From: Streptomyces sp. RerS4
Lineage (GTDB): Bacteria > Actinomycetota > Actinomycetes > Streptomycetales > Streptomycetaceae
DNA length: 64,000 bases
Assembly (NCBI RefSeq): GCF_023515955.1
Contig: NZ_CP097322.1
Span: 1,733,501 to 1,797,500 of the forward strand
Reading direction: 5' to 3'
Shown here: one piece after another, positions 19,088 to 27,360 of the stretch
How the letters are laid out: each line of letters opens with the position of its first letter
Numbering within the stretch: the first letter of the stretch is position 1
Made by a program: the position numbers and the translations under genes
Notes under the pieces: model-generated
The model's database searches: none
Told to the model about the DNA's origin: nothing
What the model saw: the letters and a program-made list of their open reading frames with translations, nothing else

Positions 19088-19549
19088 GTGCATTCATACG
19101 ACCCCTCCCGCGCCCCGTCCCCTTCGAGCAGCGTCCCCCCGATGCGCCACGCACGGGACATCGCTCCGGCCGCCTCGCACACCCCGATCTACGACACGCT
19201 GTACTCCGAGTACCTGCGCGCCTTCCGGGCCCTGCCGGGCGACCGTACGGGCGAGGAGGACCTCGGCTTCACGGCGTTCTCGTACGGGGGCTCGTACGGC
19301 ACCGGCTCGTACGGCGGGTCCACCGGCGGGTCCTACGGGTCCTCGTACGGCAGCGGATGGAACGGTTCGCCGTGGCAGCAGGCCGACCCCTGGCAGCCGG
19401 CGTACACGCCCCTCCCGGCCCAGCAGCCCTCGTACGCCTACGCCGGGTCCGCCGGCTCCGGCTCCGGATACAGCGGCGGGCGACAGCACCAGACCGGGAT
19501 GCAGCACATCCCGGCGGCCCTGCCGCCCGCTCCGCGCCGGGGCTACTGA
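19088..19549 (+). CDS. Small Tyr/Gly/Ser-rich protein of unknown function
   Basis: This 153-aa open frame encodes a short conserved-looking block (SHTPIYDTLYSEYLRAFRAL) followed by a low-complexity Gly/Ser/Tyr region (SYGGSYGTGSYGGSTGGSYG) and a Gln/Pro-rich end. It has no signal peptide or membrane helix and is probably disordered. GC at third positions and the absence of a better opposing frame support it. The start is uncertain: GTG 19088 or ATG 19142, which sits just before the conserved block. Its stop is 16 bp from the convergent der stop. Function unknown. Confidence 0.65.
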   Translation: MHSYDPSRAPSPSSSVPPMRHARDIAPAASHTPIYDTLYSEYLRAFRALPGDRTGEEDLGFTAFSYGGSYGTGSYGGSTGGSYGSSYGSGWNGSPWQQADPWQPAYTPLPAQQPSYAYAGSAGSGSGYSGGRQHQTGMQHIPAALPPAPRRGY

Positions 19550-19565
19550 CCCCGGACCCGTCCCG

Positions 19566-21032
19566 CTACTTCTTCTTCTTGTACTGCGCGCCGCGCTTCT
19601 CGCGCACCCGCACCGAGATGTGGAGCGGGGTGCCCTCGAAGCCGAACTCCTCGCGCAGGCGGCGCTCGATGAAGCGACGGTAGCCGTGCTCCAGGAAGCC
19701 GGAGGCGAAGAGGACGAACCGCGGCGGCTTGCTCCCCGCCTGGGTACCGAACAGGATGCGGGGCTGCTTGCCGCCGCGGATCGGGTGCGGGTGGGCGGCG
19801 ACGACCTCACCGAGGAAGGCGTTCAGCCGACCGGTCGGGACGCGCGTCTCCCAGCCGGCGAGGGCGGTCTCGATCGCCGGGACGAGCTTCTCCATGTGGC
19901 GGCCGGTCTTCGCCGAGACGTTGACGCGGGGCGCCCACGCGACCTGCTGCATCTCGGTCTCGATCTCGCGTTCGAGGTAGTAGCGGCGCTCCTCGTCGAG
20001 CTCGTCCCACTTGTTGTAGGCGATCACGATCGCGCGGCCGGCCTCGACGGCCATGGTGATGATGCGCTGGTCCTGGACGGAGATGCTCTCGGTCGTGTCG
20101 ATCAGGATGACCGCGACCTCCGCCTTCTCCACGGCGGCGGCGGTACGCAGCGAGGCGTAGTAGTCGGCGCCCTGCTGGAGGTGCACCTTCTTGCGGATGC
20201 CGGCGGTGTCGACGAACTTCCAGGTGACGCCGCCGAGCTCGATCAGCTCGTCGACCGGGTCGCGGGTGGTGCCGGCCAGCTCGTTGACGACGACGCGGTC
20301 CTCGCGCGCGACCTTGTTCAGCAGCGAGGACTTGCCGACGTTCGGGCGGCCGATCAGCGCGATGCGGCGCGGGCCGCCGATGCCGGTGCCCGAGCCGAAG
20401 GTCTGCTCGGGGGCCTCCGGCAGGGCCTCCAGGACGGCGTCGAGCATGTCGCCCGTACCGCGGCCGTGCAGGGAGGAGACGGGGTGCGGCTGGCCGAGGC
20501 CCAGGGACCACAGGGAGGCCGCGTCGGCCTCGCCGCTCTGGCCGTCGACCTTGTTGGCGCACAGGACGACGGGCTTGCCGGCGCGGCGCAGCAGCCTGAC
20601 GACGGCCTCGTCGGTGTCGGTGGCGCCGACCTTGGCGTCGACGACGAAGACGACCGCGTCGGCGGCCTCGATGGCGTACTCGGCCTGGGCGGCGACGGAC
20701 GCGTCGATGCCGAGGACGTCCTGCTCCCAGCCGCCGGTGTCGACGACCTTGAAGCGGCGGCCGGCCCACTCGGCCTCGTAGGTGACGCGGTCGCGGGTGA
20801 CGCCCGGCTTGTCCTCCACGACGGCCTCGCGGCGGCCGATGATGCGGTTCACCAGGGTCGACTTGCCGACGTTGGGGCGACCGACGACGGCGAGCACCGG
20901 CAGCGGGCCCGCGCTCGCCTCCTCGATCGCGCCCTCGACCTCATCGAGGTCGAAGCCTTCCTCCGCGGCGAGCTCCATGAACTCCGCGTACTCGGCGTCG
21001 CCAAGTGCTCCGTGGTCGTGCTGGTCGTTCAT
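19566..21032 (-). CDS. der: Ribosome biogenesis GTPase Der (EngA)
   Basis: This 488-aa protein has two tandem G domains, unique to Der. Domain 1 shows [18 protein letters not shown] and NKVD; domain 2 shows [20 protein letters not shown] and NKWD. A C-terminal KH-like domain follows ([13 protein letters not shown]) with a terminal Lys run. Der assembles the 50S subunit. An acidic 35-residue N-terminal extension ([20 protein letters not shown]) precedes G1, usual in actinobacteria. ATG 21032 is supported by GAGGAA 8 bases upstream. It is the last gene of the leftward tyrA-cmk-plsC-der run, 75 bp after plsC. Confidence 0.97.
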   Translation of the reverse strand: MNDQHDHGALGDAEYAEFMELAAEEGFDLDEVEGAIEEASAGPLPVLAVVGRPNVGKSTLVNRIIGRREAVVEDKPGVTRDRVTYEAEWAGRRFKVVDTGGWEQDVLGIDASVAAQAEYAIEAADAVVFVVDAKVGATDTDEAVVRLLRRAGKPVVLCANKVDGQSGEADAASLWSLGLGQPHPVSSLHGRGTGDMLDAVLEALPEAPEQTFGSGTGIGGPRRIALIGRPNVGKSSLLNKVAREDRVVVNELAGTTRDPVDELIELGGVTWKFVDTAGIRKKVHLQQGADYYASLRTAAAVEKAEVAVILIDTTESISVQDQRIITMAVEAGRAIVIAYNKWDELDEERRYYLEREIETEMQQVAWAPRVNVSAKTGRHMEKLVPAIETALAGWETRVPTGRLNAFLGEVVAAHPHPIRGGKQPRILFGTQAGSKPPRFVLFASGFLEHGYRRFIERRLREEFGFEGTPLHISVRVREKRGAQYKKKK

Positions 21033-21107
21033 GAAGTCCGTTCCTCGTCGTTCGTGGTGATCGGTGGCACCCGCGCAGCGCGGTTCCACTACTGGGTCAA
21101 GTCTCGC

Positions 21108-21755
21108 TCAGCGGCCGGTGAGCCGCTTGGCGTCGGCCAGGTGGGCGGTCAGCCGGTCCTGGACGCGTGCGGTGGCGGAGTCCAGCGCGGTGCGCGTACG
21201 GCGCCCCGTGCCGTCCCCGGCGTCGAAGGCGGAGCCGAAGACGACGTCCACGCGGCCGCGCAGCGGGGGCAGCCCCTTGACGAGGCGGCCCTTCGCGTCG
21301 GTGCTGCCGAGGACGGCCACCGGCACGATGGGGGCGCCGCTGCGGACCGCGAAGTAGGCGAGCCCGGCGCGCAGGGAGGCGAAGTCCCCGTCGCCGCGGG
21401 TGCCCTCGGGGAAGATCCCCAGGGCGCCGCCCTGTTCGAGCACCGCGAGCGCGCGGGTGATCGCCGTCCGGTCGGTGCCCGTCCGGTCGACCTTGACCTG
21501 CCCGATCCCGTGCAGGAAGGGGCCGAGGGGGCCGACGTAGGCCTCCTTCTTGATCAGGAAGTGCAGCGGGCGCGGCGCGGTGCCCATGACCATGGGGCCG
21601 TCGATGTTGTGCGCGTGGTTCACCGCCAGTATGACGGGGCCGGAGGCGGGCACCTTCCAGGCGCCCAGCACGCGCGGCTTCCACAGGCCGTACATGAGGC
21701 CGATGCCGATGCGTCTTCCGACCGCCGCACCCTTCAGGGAGGGCGTTTCGCTCAC
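21108..21755 (-). CDS. 1-acyl-glycerol-3-phosphate acyltransferase (PlsC family)
   Basis: This 215-aa protein has the acyltransferase motifs NHAHNID (HX4D catalytic pair) and FPEGTRG, with a later VPVAVLG block. It likely transfers an acyl chain to lysophosphatidate at the membrane face in phospholipid synthesis. Pairing with cmk, immediately upstream, is common in actinobacteria. The GTG start overlaps the cmk TGA by 4 bases (GTGA), so translation is probably coupled. Confidence 0.92.
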   Translation of the reverse strand: MSETPSLKGAAVGRRIGIGLMYGLWKPRVLGAWKVPASGPVILAVNHAHNIDGPMVMGTAPRPLHFLIKKEAYVGPLGPFLHGIGQVKVDRTGTDRTAITRALAVLEQGGALGIFPEGTRGDGDFASLRAGLAYFAVRSGAPIVPVAVLGSTDAKGRLVKGLPPLRGRVDVVFGSAFDAGDGTGRRTRTALDSATARVQDRLTAHLADAKRLTGR

Positions 21756-22459
21756 TTGCGCCCCGCCCGCTTCTCTTCGACCAGGGTGACCACACACTCG
21801 ATCACCTGGTCGAGCGTGAGGTCGGTGGTGTCGACCTCGATCGCGTCGGCGGCCTTGGCCAGGGGGGAGGTCTTGCGGCCGGAGTCGGCGGCGTCGCGCT
21901 TGATCAGCGCCTCCTTGGTGGCCGCGAGGTCGGCGGCCGCCTTGCCGCGCAGCTCGCCGTTGCGGCGGGCGGCGCGGGCCTCGGCGGAGGCGGTGAGGAA
22001 GATCTTGAGGTCGGCGTCCGGCAGGACGGTCGTACCGATGTCCCGGCCCTCGACCACGATGCCGTCCGCCTCCTCGGCCGCCTCGGCGGCGATGGAGCGC
22101 TGGAGCTCGGTGATCAGGGTGCGCACCTCGGGGACGGCGCTGACGGCGCTGACCTTGGAGGTGACCTCCTGGGTGCGGATCGGGCCGGAGGCGTCCAGGC
22201 CGTCCACGGTGATCGTGGGCGCGGCCGGATTCGTGCCGGAGACGATGGCCGGCTTGCCGGCGGCGAGGGCGATGGCCTGCGGGTCGTCGGTGTCGACGCC
22301 GTTGGTGATCATCCACCAGGTGATGGCCCGGTACTGGGCACCGGTGTCCAGGTATCGCAGCCCGAGCTTGGCGGCCACGGCCTTGGAGGTGCTGGACTTG
22401 CCCGTGCCGGAGGGACCGTCGATGGCGACGATCACGGCGGACGGAGCTGCGGTTTCCAC
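21752..22459 (-). CDS. cmk: Cytidylate kinase
   Basis: This 235-aa kinase has an N-terminal P-loop IDGPSGTGKSSTSK, the NMP-binding LGLRYLDTGAQYRA, and VEGRDIGTTVLPDADLKIFL, diagnostic of bacterial Cmk. It phosphorylates CMP and dCMP. GTG 22459 has AGGAAGG about 10 bases upstream. It lies 175 bp after tyrA and overlaps plsC by 4 bp. The DTGAMYR of most homologues reads DTGAQYR here, a single change in the CMP-binding site region. Confidence 0.96.
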   Translation of the reverse strand: METAAPSAVIVAIDGPSGTGKSSTSKAVAAKLGLRYLDTGAQYRAITWWMITNGVDTDDPQAIALAAGKPAIVSGTNPAAPTITVDGLDASGPIRTQEVTSKVSAVSAVPEVRTLITELQRSIAAEAAEEADGIVVEGRDIGTTVLPDADLKIFLTASAEARAARRNGELRGKAAADLAATKEALIKRDAADSGRKTSPLAKAADAIEVDTTDLTLDQVIECVVTLVEEKRAGRK

Positions 22460-22634
22460 GGTGCGGGCACCTTCCTGGTTGCACGTACGTGTCCGGGCGC
22501 GCCAAAAGCGCCCCTCCCCAGGTTACCGGCCCCGGGCCACTCCCCGTCCCGCCCGTCGGTCCCGCCCACCGGACCGGCCCGGACCGGCCGACCGAGCGGT
22601 CCGGCCACCCGGGCCTGCGGACGTGGCGGGGTCG

Positions 22635-23723
22635 CTACGGCTGGCGCAGGGCCCAGCCCCGCTCGCGCAGCTCGGCCTCCAGGGCCGCCACCGCCCGGGG
22701 CTCCACCATCAGCTGCACCAGACCCGCCTGCTGGCCCGTCGCGTGCTCGATCCGCACGTCCTCGATGTTGACCCCGGCCCGTCCGGCGTCGGCGAAGATC
22801 CGCGCCAGCTCGCCCGGCTTGTCGCTGATGAACACCCCGACCGTCTCGTACGCCATGGGCGCCGCACCGTGCTTGCCGGGGACCCGGACCCGCCCCGCGT
22901 TGCCCCGCTTCAGCACGTCCTCGATGCCGGCCGCCCCGCCGCGCCGCTTCGCCTCGTCCGCGGACTGCAGCCCGCGCAGGGCCTCCACGGTCTCCTCCAG
23001 ATCGGCGGCGATCCCGGCCAGCACGTCGGCGACGGGGCCCGGGTTCGCGGAGAGGATCTCCACCCACATCCGCGGGTCCGACGCCGCGATCCGCGTCACG
23101 TCCCGGATGCCCTGACCGCACAGCCGCACCGCGGTCTCGTCGGCCTCCTCCAGGCGGGCCGCCACCATGCTCGACACGAGTTGTGGGGTGTGGGAGACGA
23201 GGGCCACGGCCCGGTCGTGCGCGTCGGCGTCCATCACCACGGGGACGGCGCGGCACAGGGCCACCAGCTCCAGCGCCAGGTTCAGCACCTCGTGGTCGGT
23301 CTCGCGGGTCGGCGTCAGCACCCAGGGGCGGCCCTCGAAGAGGTCCGCCGTCGCGGCGAGCGGGCCGGACCGCTCCTTGCCGGCCATGGGGTGCGTGCCG
23401 ATGTACGCGGAGGTGTCCGCGCCCAGCGCCGCGAGCTCCCGCCGGGGTCCGCCCTTGACGCTGGCGACGTCCACGTACGCCCGTGCCGTGTCCCGGCCGA
23501 TCGCTGCGGCCAGGGTGGCGGCGACGTGGGCGGGCGGTACGGCCACGATGGCGAGGTCGACCTTGGCTTCCGGGGCGGTGTCGGTCCCGGCGCCGAGGGA
23601 GGCGGCCGTGCGGGCCTGCGCCTCGTCGTGGTCCTGGAGGTGGACGGTGATGCCGCGGGCGGTCAGGGCGAGCGCCGCGGAGGTGCCGATCAGTCCGGTT
23701 CCGATGACGACGGCGGTTCTCAC
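22635..23723 (-). CDS. tyrA: Prephenate dehydrogenase with ACT domain
   Basis: This 362-aa enzyme has an N-terminal Rossmann GTGLIGTS, the catalytic-site region GTHPMAGKERSG (His and Lys), and DAHDRAVALVSHTPQLVSS. A C-terminal ACT domain (VGVFISDKPGELARIFADAG) lets tyrosine regulate it. It converts prephenate to 4-hydroxyphenylpyruvate with NAD+ in tyrosine synthesis. GTG 23723 has GGAG 7 bases upstream. It heads the leftward tyrA-cmk-plsC-der run and is divergent from the DUF952 gene. Confidence 0.95.
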   Translation of the reverse strand: MRTAVVIGTGLIGTSAALALTARGITVHLQDHDEAQARTAASLGAGTDTAPEAKVDLAIVAVPPAHVAATLAAAIGRDTARAYVDVASVKGGPRRELAALGADTSAYIGTHPMAGKERSGPLAATADLFEGRPWVLTPTRETDHEVLNLALELVALCRAVPVVMDADAHDRAVALVSHTPQLVSSMVAARLEEADETAVRLCGQGIRDVTRIAASDPRMWVEILSANPGPVADVLAGIAADLEETVEALRGLQSADEAKRRGGAAGIEDVLKRGNAGRVRVPGKHGAAPMAYETVGVFISDKPGELARIFADAGRAGVNIEDVRIEHATGQQAGLVQLMVEPRAVAALEAELRERGWALRQP

Positions 23724-23917
23724 GGGGCGCTCCAGGGTGATCGCGTGACGGCAGGGCCTGACTCAGGGTAGCCACCGCGGGCGGGATGATCAGAACGTGG
23801 GCCGGGTCGCGCGCGCGGCGGCGTACCCGGCTTCGGGACACGGACAACGTCACCCGGATCAGGACATGCCGCCACCTGGCGCACGTGCCCCCGCGCCCCC
23901 TGCGGTAGAACGGCGGC

Positions 23918-24259
23918 ATGATCTTCCACATCGTCCCGCTCACCGACTGGATCGCCGCGCCCGAGCGTGCGTACGCCCCCTCCTCGCTCGCCTCCGAGGG
24001 GTTCACGCACTGCTCGGCGGACCGGGCGACCGCGCTCGCCGTCGTGGAGGCCCACTACCGCGGGACGCCGGGCACCCTGCTCGCCGTGGAGCTGGACGAG
24101 AGCGCCCTGACGGCGGAGGTCCGCCGCGCGGAGGGGTCGGACGGCCGCTACCCGCACGTGTACGGGCCGTTGAACCGGGACGCCGTGGTGCGCGTGTGGG
24201 AGGTCGTACGCACTCCCGGCGGGCCGGTGGACCTGACTCCCTGGCCCGTGGCGGGGTGA
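23918..24259 (+). CDS. DUF952 domain-containing protein
   Basis: This 113-aa protein matches the DUF952 family end to end: IFHIVPLTDWIAA, the SEGFTHCSADRAT box with conserved His-Cys-Ser, ALVVEAHYRGTPGTLLAVELD-like strands and the HVYGPLNRDAVVRVWEV end. The family is small, cytosolic and of uncertain function; I recall structural comparison to ADP-ribosyl transferase-like folds but cannot confirm it. A TAGAAC box lies 6 bases before the ATG and there is no clear Shine-Dalgarno. Confidence 0.88.
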   Translation: MIFHIVPLTDWIAAPERAYAPSSLASEGFTHCSADRATALAVVEAHYRGTPGTLLAVELDESALTAEVRRAEGSDGRYPHVYGPLNRDAVVRVWEVVRTPGGPVDLTPWPVAG

Positions 24260-24295
24260 ATCGGTGTGGCGGGCTTCACCCGGGGCCCGCCGCAC

Positions 24296-24321
24296 GCCAG
24301 GATGCTCCTCGCCATCCTGGC
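24296..24321 (+). promoter_or_regulatory. Perfect inverted repeat upstream of the Rieske gene
   Basis: GCCAGGATG (24296-24304) and CATCCTGGC (24313-24321) form a perfect 9-bp dyad with an 8-base loop. It is 20 bases before the ATG at 24342 and directly ahead of the AAGGAG. It may be an operator, an attenuator, or the terminator of the 39-bp distant DUF952 gene. Confidence 0.5.
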
Positions 24322-24341
24322 GAACAGGCAAGGAGCCTTCC

Positions 24342-24824
24342 ATGACCGAGTCGACCCGTATGAGCGAACCCACGCCCACCGCCCGGCGCACCGTACTGGC
24401 GGTGGGGGCGGCGGCCCTGGCCGGCGGCACGCTCGCCGCCTGTGGCGGCGGGGGCGGGGAGAAGCCCGCGACCGAGCCGGGCAACGTCACGACCCCGTCC
24501 GCCGCGCCCTCCGCCGGCTCTCCCGCCGGGGCGGAGAAGGCGCTCGTGAAGGCGTCGGCCGTGCCGGTCGGCGGCGGGGTGGTCCTCAAGGACCAGAAGC
24601 TGGTGGTGACGCAGCCGACGGCCGGCTCGTTCCGCTGCTTCAGCGCGGTCTGCACCCACCAGGGGTGCCTGGTGGACAAGGTCGCGGACGGCACCATCGA
24701 CTGCCCCTGCCACAACAGCAGGTTCAAGGTGGCCGACGGAGCCGTGGCCAAGGGCCCGGCGACCCGCCCGCTCCCCGAGCAGAAGATCACGGTGGCCGCC
24801 GACGGCGCTATTTCGCTCGCCTGA
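24342..24824 (+). CDS. Rieske [2Fe-2S] Tat lipoprotein
   Basis: This 160-aa protein begins with a twin-arginine signal (TARRTVLAVGAAALAGG) ending in a lipobox-like LAAC, then a Gly/Pro/Ser linker and a compact Rieske domain. Cluster ligands are visible in CTHQGC and CPCHNS, two Cys and two His. It should be an exported, folded, lipid-anchored electron-transfer protein on the outer face of the membrane. It stands alone, not beside cytochrome bc genes, so its partner is unknown. AAGGAG lies 6 bases before the ATG. Confidence 0.92.
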   Translation: MTESTRMSEPTPTARRTVLAVGAAALAGGTLAACGGGGGEKPATEPGNVTTPSAAPSAGSPAGAEKALVKASAVPVGGGVVLKDQKLVVTQPTAGSFRCFSAVCTHQGCLVDKVADGTIDCPCHNSRFKVADGAVAKGPATRPLPEQKITVAADGAISLA

Positions 24825-24840
24825 CCCAGGAGCGCGCCCC

Positions 24841-24852
24841 TAGGCTCCCCGG
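24841..24852 (+). promoter_or_regulatory. Leaderless-type -10 box of the nucleotidyltransferase gene
   Basis: TAGGCT (24841-24846) is followed by six bases and the ATG at 24853. There is no Shine-Dalgarno sequence. Confidence 0.45.
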
Positions 24853-25533
24853 ATGGACGACCTCACCCTGGTACGGGACCACACGATCTACTCCTGCGTG
24901 ATGGGCTCCCGCGCCTTCGGCCTGGCGACGGAGGCGAGCGACACCGACCGGCGCGGTGTCTTCGTCGCCCCCACCCCCCTCTTCTGGCGCTTCGAGAAGC
25001 CGCCGACGCACGTGGAGGGGCCCCGGGACGAGGAGTTCTCCTGGGAGCTGGAGCGCTTCTGCGAGCTGGCCCTGCGCGCCAACCCGAACATCCTGGAGTG
25101 CCTGCACTCCCCCCTGGTCGAACAGCTCACGCCGGTGGGCGAGGAACTGCTGTCGCTGCGCGAGGCGTTCCTCTCCCGCCGGGCGCACGTCAGCTTCAGC
25201 CGCTACGCCGCCTCCCAGCACGGCAAACTCCTCGCGGACGTCCGCCTGTACGGCGCCCCGCGCTGGAAGCACGCCATGCACCTGCTGCGCCTCCTGCGCT
25301 CCTGCCGGGACCTGCTGCGCACGGGCCGCCTGACGATCGAGGCGGGCCCCGACCGCGAGCGTCTCCTCGCGGTCAAGCGCGGCGAGCTGACGTGGGACGA
25401 GGTCGACGGCTGGATGACCCGGCTCACCGAGGAGTCGGACGCCGCTCTCGCCGCCACCCCCCTGCCCGAGGAGCCGGACCGGGCCCGCGTCGAGGACTTC
25501 CTCGGCCGCATCCGCCGCGCCTCGGCCCACTGA
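24853..25533 (+). CDS. Nucleotidyltransferase-fold protein
   Basis: This 226-aa protein opens with the polymerase-beta-like nucleotidyltransferase core: GSRAFGLATEASDTDRRGVF, where GS is the finger motif and D-x-D the metal-binding pair. A helical C-terminal region follows with SFSRYAASQHGKLL and KHAMHLLRLLRSCRDLL. Homologues are annotated as predicted nucleotidyltransferases (YcgL-like), and none to my knowledge has an assigned substrate. It probably adds or transfers a nucleotide to RNA, protein or a small molecule. The start codon is directly preceded by a leaderless-type promoter. It converges on the ADP-ribosylglycohydrolase gene. Confidence 0.82.
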   Translation: MDDLTLVRDHTIYSCVMGSRAFGLATEASDTDRRGVFVAPTPLFWRFEKPPTHVEGPRDEEFSWELERFCELALRANPNILECLHSPLVEQLTPVGEELLSLREAFLSRRAHVSFSRYAASQHGKLLADVRLYGAPRWKHAMHLLRLLRSCRDLLRTGRLTIEAGPDRERLLAVKRGELTWDEVDGWMTRLTEESDAALAATPLPEEPDRARVEDFLGRIRRASAH

Positions 25534-25555
25534 GCGGCGCCGGACCCGTACGGGG

Positions 25556-26581
25556 TCAGGAGGCGGCGTCCCAAAGGGCGCCGAAGGCGAGGAGTTCCTC
25601 GCGGTACTCGATGCGGCCCTCCCAGTCGCGGGGCCAGACGTCGGCGCCGAGGTGGGCGCCCGCGAAGGCGCCGGCCAGGCAGGCGATCGAGTCGGAGTCC
25701 CCGGAGGTGCAGGCCGCTCGGCGCAGGGCGAGCAGGGGCTCGTCGGGGAAGAGCAGGAAGCACTGGAGGGCGGTGGCCAGAGCCTCCTCGGCGATCCAGC
25801 CCGCGCCGGTGGTCAGGCAGGGGTCGGTCTCCGGTGAGGGGGCGCGCAGGGCGGCGGCGAGCCGGTCCAGGGCGCCCAGGCATTCGTCCCAGCCGCGGGC
25901 CATGAAGGATTCCGGGGTGGCGTCGGAGGCGGTGCGCTGCCAGAGGTCGCCGAGCCAGCGCTCGTGGTAGCGGGTGCGGTTCTCCAGGGCGTACGAGCGC
26001 AGCAGCCCGACCAGGCCCGTCACCTCGATGCCCCGGGCCAGCAGGTGGACGGCGCGCGCGGTGAGGTCGGAGGCGGCGAGCGCGGTGGGGTGGCCGTGGG
26101 TCAGGGCCGACTGGAGTTGGGCGGCGCCGGCCCGTTCCTCGTCGCTCCAGCCGGGGACCAGACCGACGGGGACGACGCGCATGTTGGCGCCGCAGCCCTT
26201 GGAGCCGATCTGGCTGGCGTCGCGCCAGTCCCGCTCCGGCCGGTCGAGCAGGGAGCAGGCGAGCAGGCAGGTGTTGCCGGGGGCGCGGTTGTTCTCCGGG
26301 GAGTGGTACCAGTCGACGAACTCCTCGCGGACCGGGCGGGTCAGGCGCAGCGGGGCGATCGGGCCCCGGTCGCCGGCGGTGCGTATGCCGCGGGCGAGGG
26401 CGAGGGTCATCTGGGTGTCGTCGGTGACGAGCGCCGGCCGGGGCAGCCCCATCTCCCGCCAGGGCCCGGTCTTGGCGAGGATGGTCGGGACGTCGTTGAA
26501 CTCGGTCGGGAAGCCGAGGGCGTCGCCCAGGGCCAGGCCGATCAGGGCGCCGGTCGCCGCACGCTTGGCGGTCGTGGTCAT
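25556..26581 (-). CDS. ADP-ribosylglycohydrolase (DraG-like)
   Basis: This 341-aa protein has the ARH/DraG signatures GALIGLALGDALGFPTEF and VTDDTQMTLALARG near the N-terminus (first metal site) and SGDSDSIACLAGAFAGA near the C-terminus (second metal-binding Asp cluster). These enzymes hydrolyse ADP-ribose from protein, DNA or small molecules. As the last gene of the pnuC-nadR-nrtR operon, it may liberate ADP-ribose, the probable ligand of the upstream NrtR-type repressor. ATG 26581 overlaps the stop of nrtR by 4 bp (ATGA). Confidence 0.93.
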   Translation of the reverse strand: MTTTAKRAATGALIGLALGDALGFPTEFNDVPTILAKTGPWREMGLPRPALVTDDTQMTLALARGIRTAGDRGPIAPLRLTRPVREEFVDWYHSPENNRAPGNTCLLACSLLDRPERDWRDASQIGSKGCGANMRVVPVGLVPGWSDEERAGAAQLQSALTHGHPTALAASDLTARAVHLLARGIEVTGLVGLLRSYALENRTRYHERWLGDLWQRTASDATPESFMARGWDECLGALDRLAAALRAPSPETDPCLTTGAGWIAEEALATALQCFLLFPDEPLLALRRAACTSGDSDSIACLAGAFAGAHLGADVWPRDWEGRIEYREELLAFGALWDAAS

Positions 26582-27360
26582 GTCGTGGGTCCTTCCGTGG
26601 GGCGGAGCGTGGGGCGGAGCAGGGGCGGGTGCAGGGTGGTCGCGGGCCCGGCCCGGTAGAGCGCGGCGGGTTTGCCCCGGCCGCCGGTGAGGCGGGCGGC
26701 GCCGGGGACGGCTTCGACGAAGCCGGGGGTGGCGAGGACCTTGCGGCGGAAGTTGGGGCGGTCCAGGGCGGTGTCCCAGACGGTCTCGTAGACGGCCCGG
26801 AGCTCGCCGAGGGTGAACTCGGGCGGGCAGAAGGCGGTGGCCAGGCAGGTGTACTCCAGCTTGGCGCCGACCCGTCGGCGGGCGTCGGCGAGGATCGTGG
26901 CGTGGTCGAAGGCCAACGGCCCGGTCTCGGCGACGGGCACCCACCGGGCCCCGTCGGCGTCGCCTCCGCCCTCGCGGGCGGGCTCGGGCAGGTCGGGGAC
27001 GAGCGCGGCGAAGGCCACGGAGACCACCCGCATCCGGGGGTCGCGGTCCGGTTCGCTGTAGGTCCGCAGCTGTTCCAGGTGCAGGGCGGCGACGAGTTCC
27101 GGCGCCAAGCCCGTCTCCTCGGCCAGTTCGCGGCGGGCGGCGGTCTCGGCCGATTCCCGGGGCAGGACGAAGCCGCCGGGCAGCGCCCAGGCACCGGCGT
27201 ACGGGTCCTGCCCGCGCCGGATCAGCAGGACGTGCAGGGCGCCCGCGCGGACGGTGAGGACGGCGAGGTCGACGGTCACCGCGAACGGTACGAAGGCGTG
27301 CGGGTCGTAGCCCGGCGGTGGCCCGCTCGCGGGCGCCCCGCTCATCGGCACCCCGTTCAT
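26578..27360 (-). CDS. nrtR: NrtR-like Nudix/winged-helix regulator of NAD metabolism
   Basis: This 260-aa protein has an N-terminal Nudix domain with a complete Nudix box (about residues 63-85: GFVLPRE, REL, EETGL) and a C-terminal winged helix-turn-helix typical of NrtR (FTLGELRAVYETVWDTALDR followed by PNFRRKVLATPGFVEAV). NrtR proteins repress NAD-synthesis genes and are released by ADP-ribose or related ligands. Many have a degenerate Nudix box; this one looks catalytically complete, so it could also hydrolyse a nucleotide. The start overlaps the nadR stop by 4 bp. Its operator is probably the palindrome at 29078-29094. A plain Nudix hydrolase is the alternative; the wHTH and operon context favour NrtR. 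Confidence 0.88.
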   Translation of the reverse strand: MNGVPMSGAPASGPPPGYDPHAFVPFAVTVDLAVLTVRAGALHVLLIRRGQDPYAGAWALPGGFVLPRESAETAARRELAEETGLAPELVAALHLEQLRTYSEPDRDPRMRVVSVAFAALVPDLPEPAREGGGDADGARWVPVAETGPLAFDHATILADARRRVGAKLEYTCLATAFCPPEFTLGELRAVYETVWDTALDRPNFRRKVLATPGFVEAVPGAARLTGGRGKPAALYRAGPATTLHPPLLRPTLRPTEGPTT

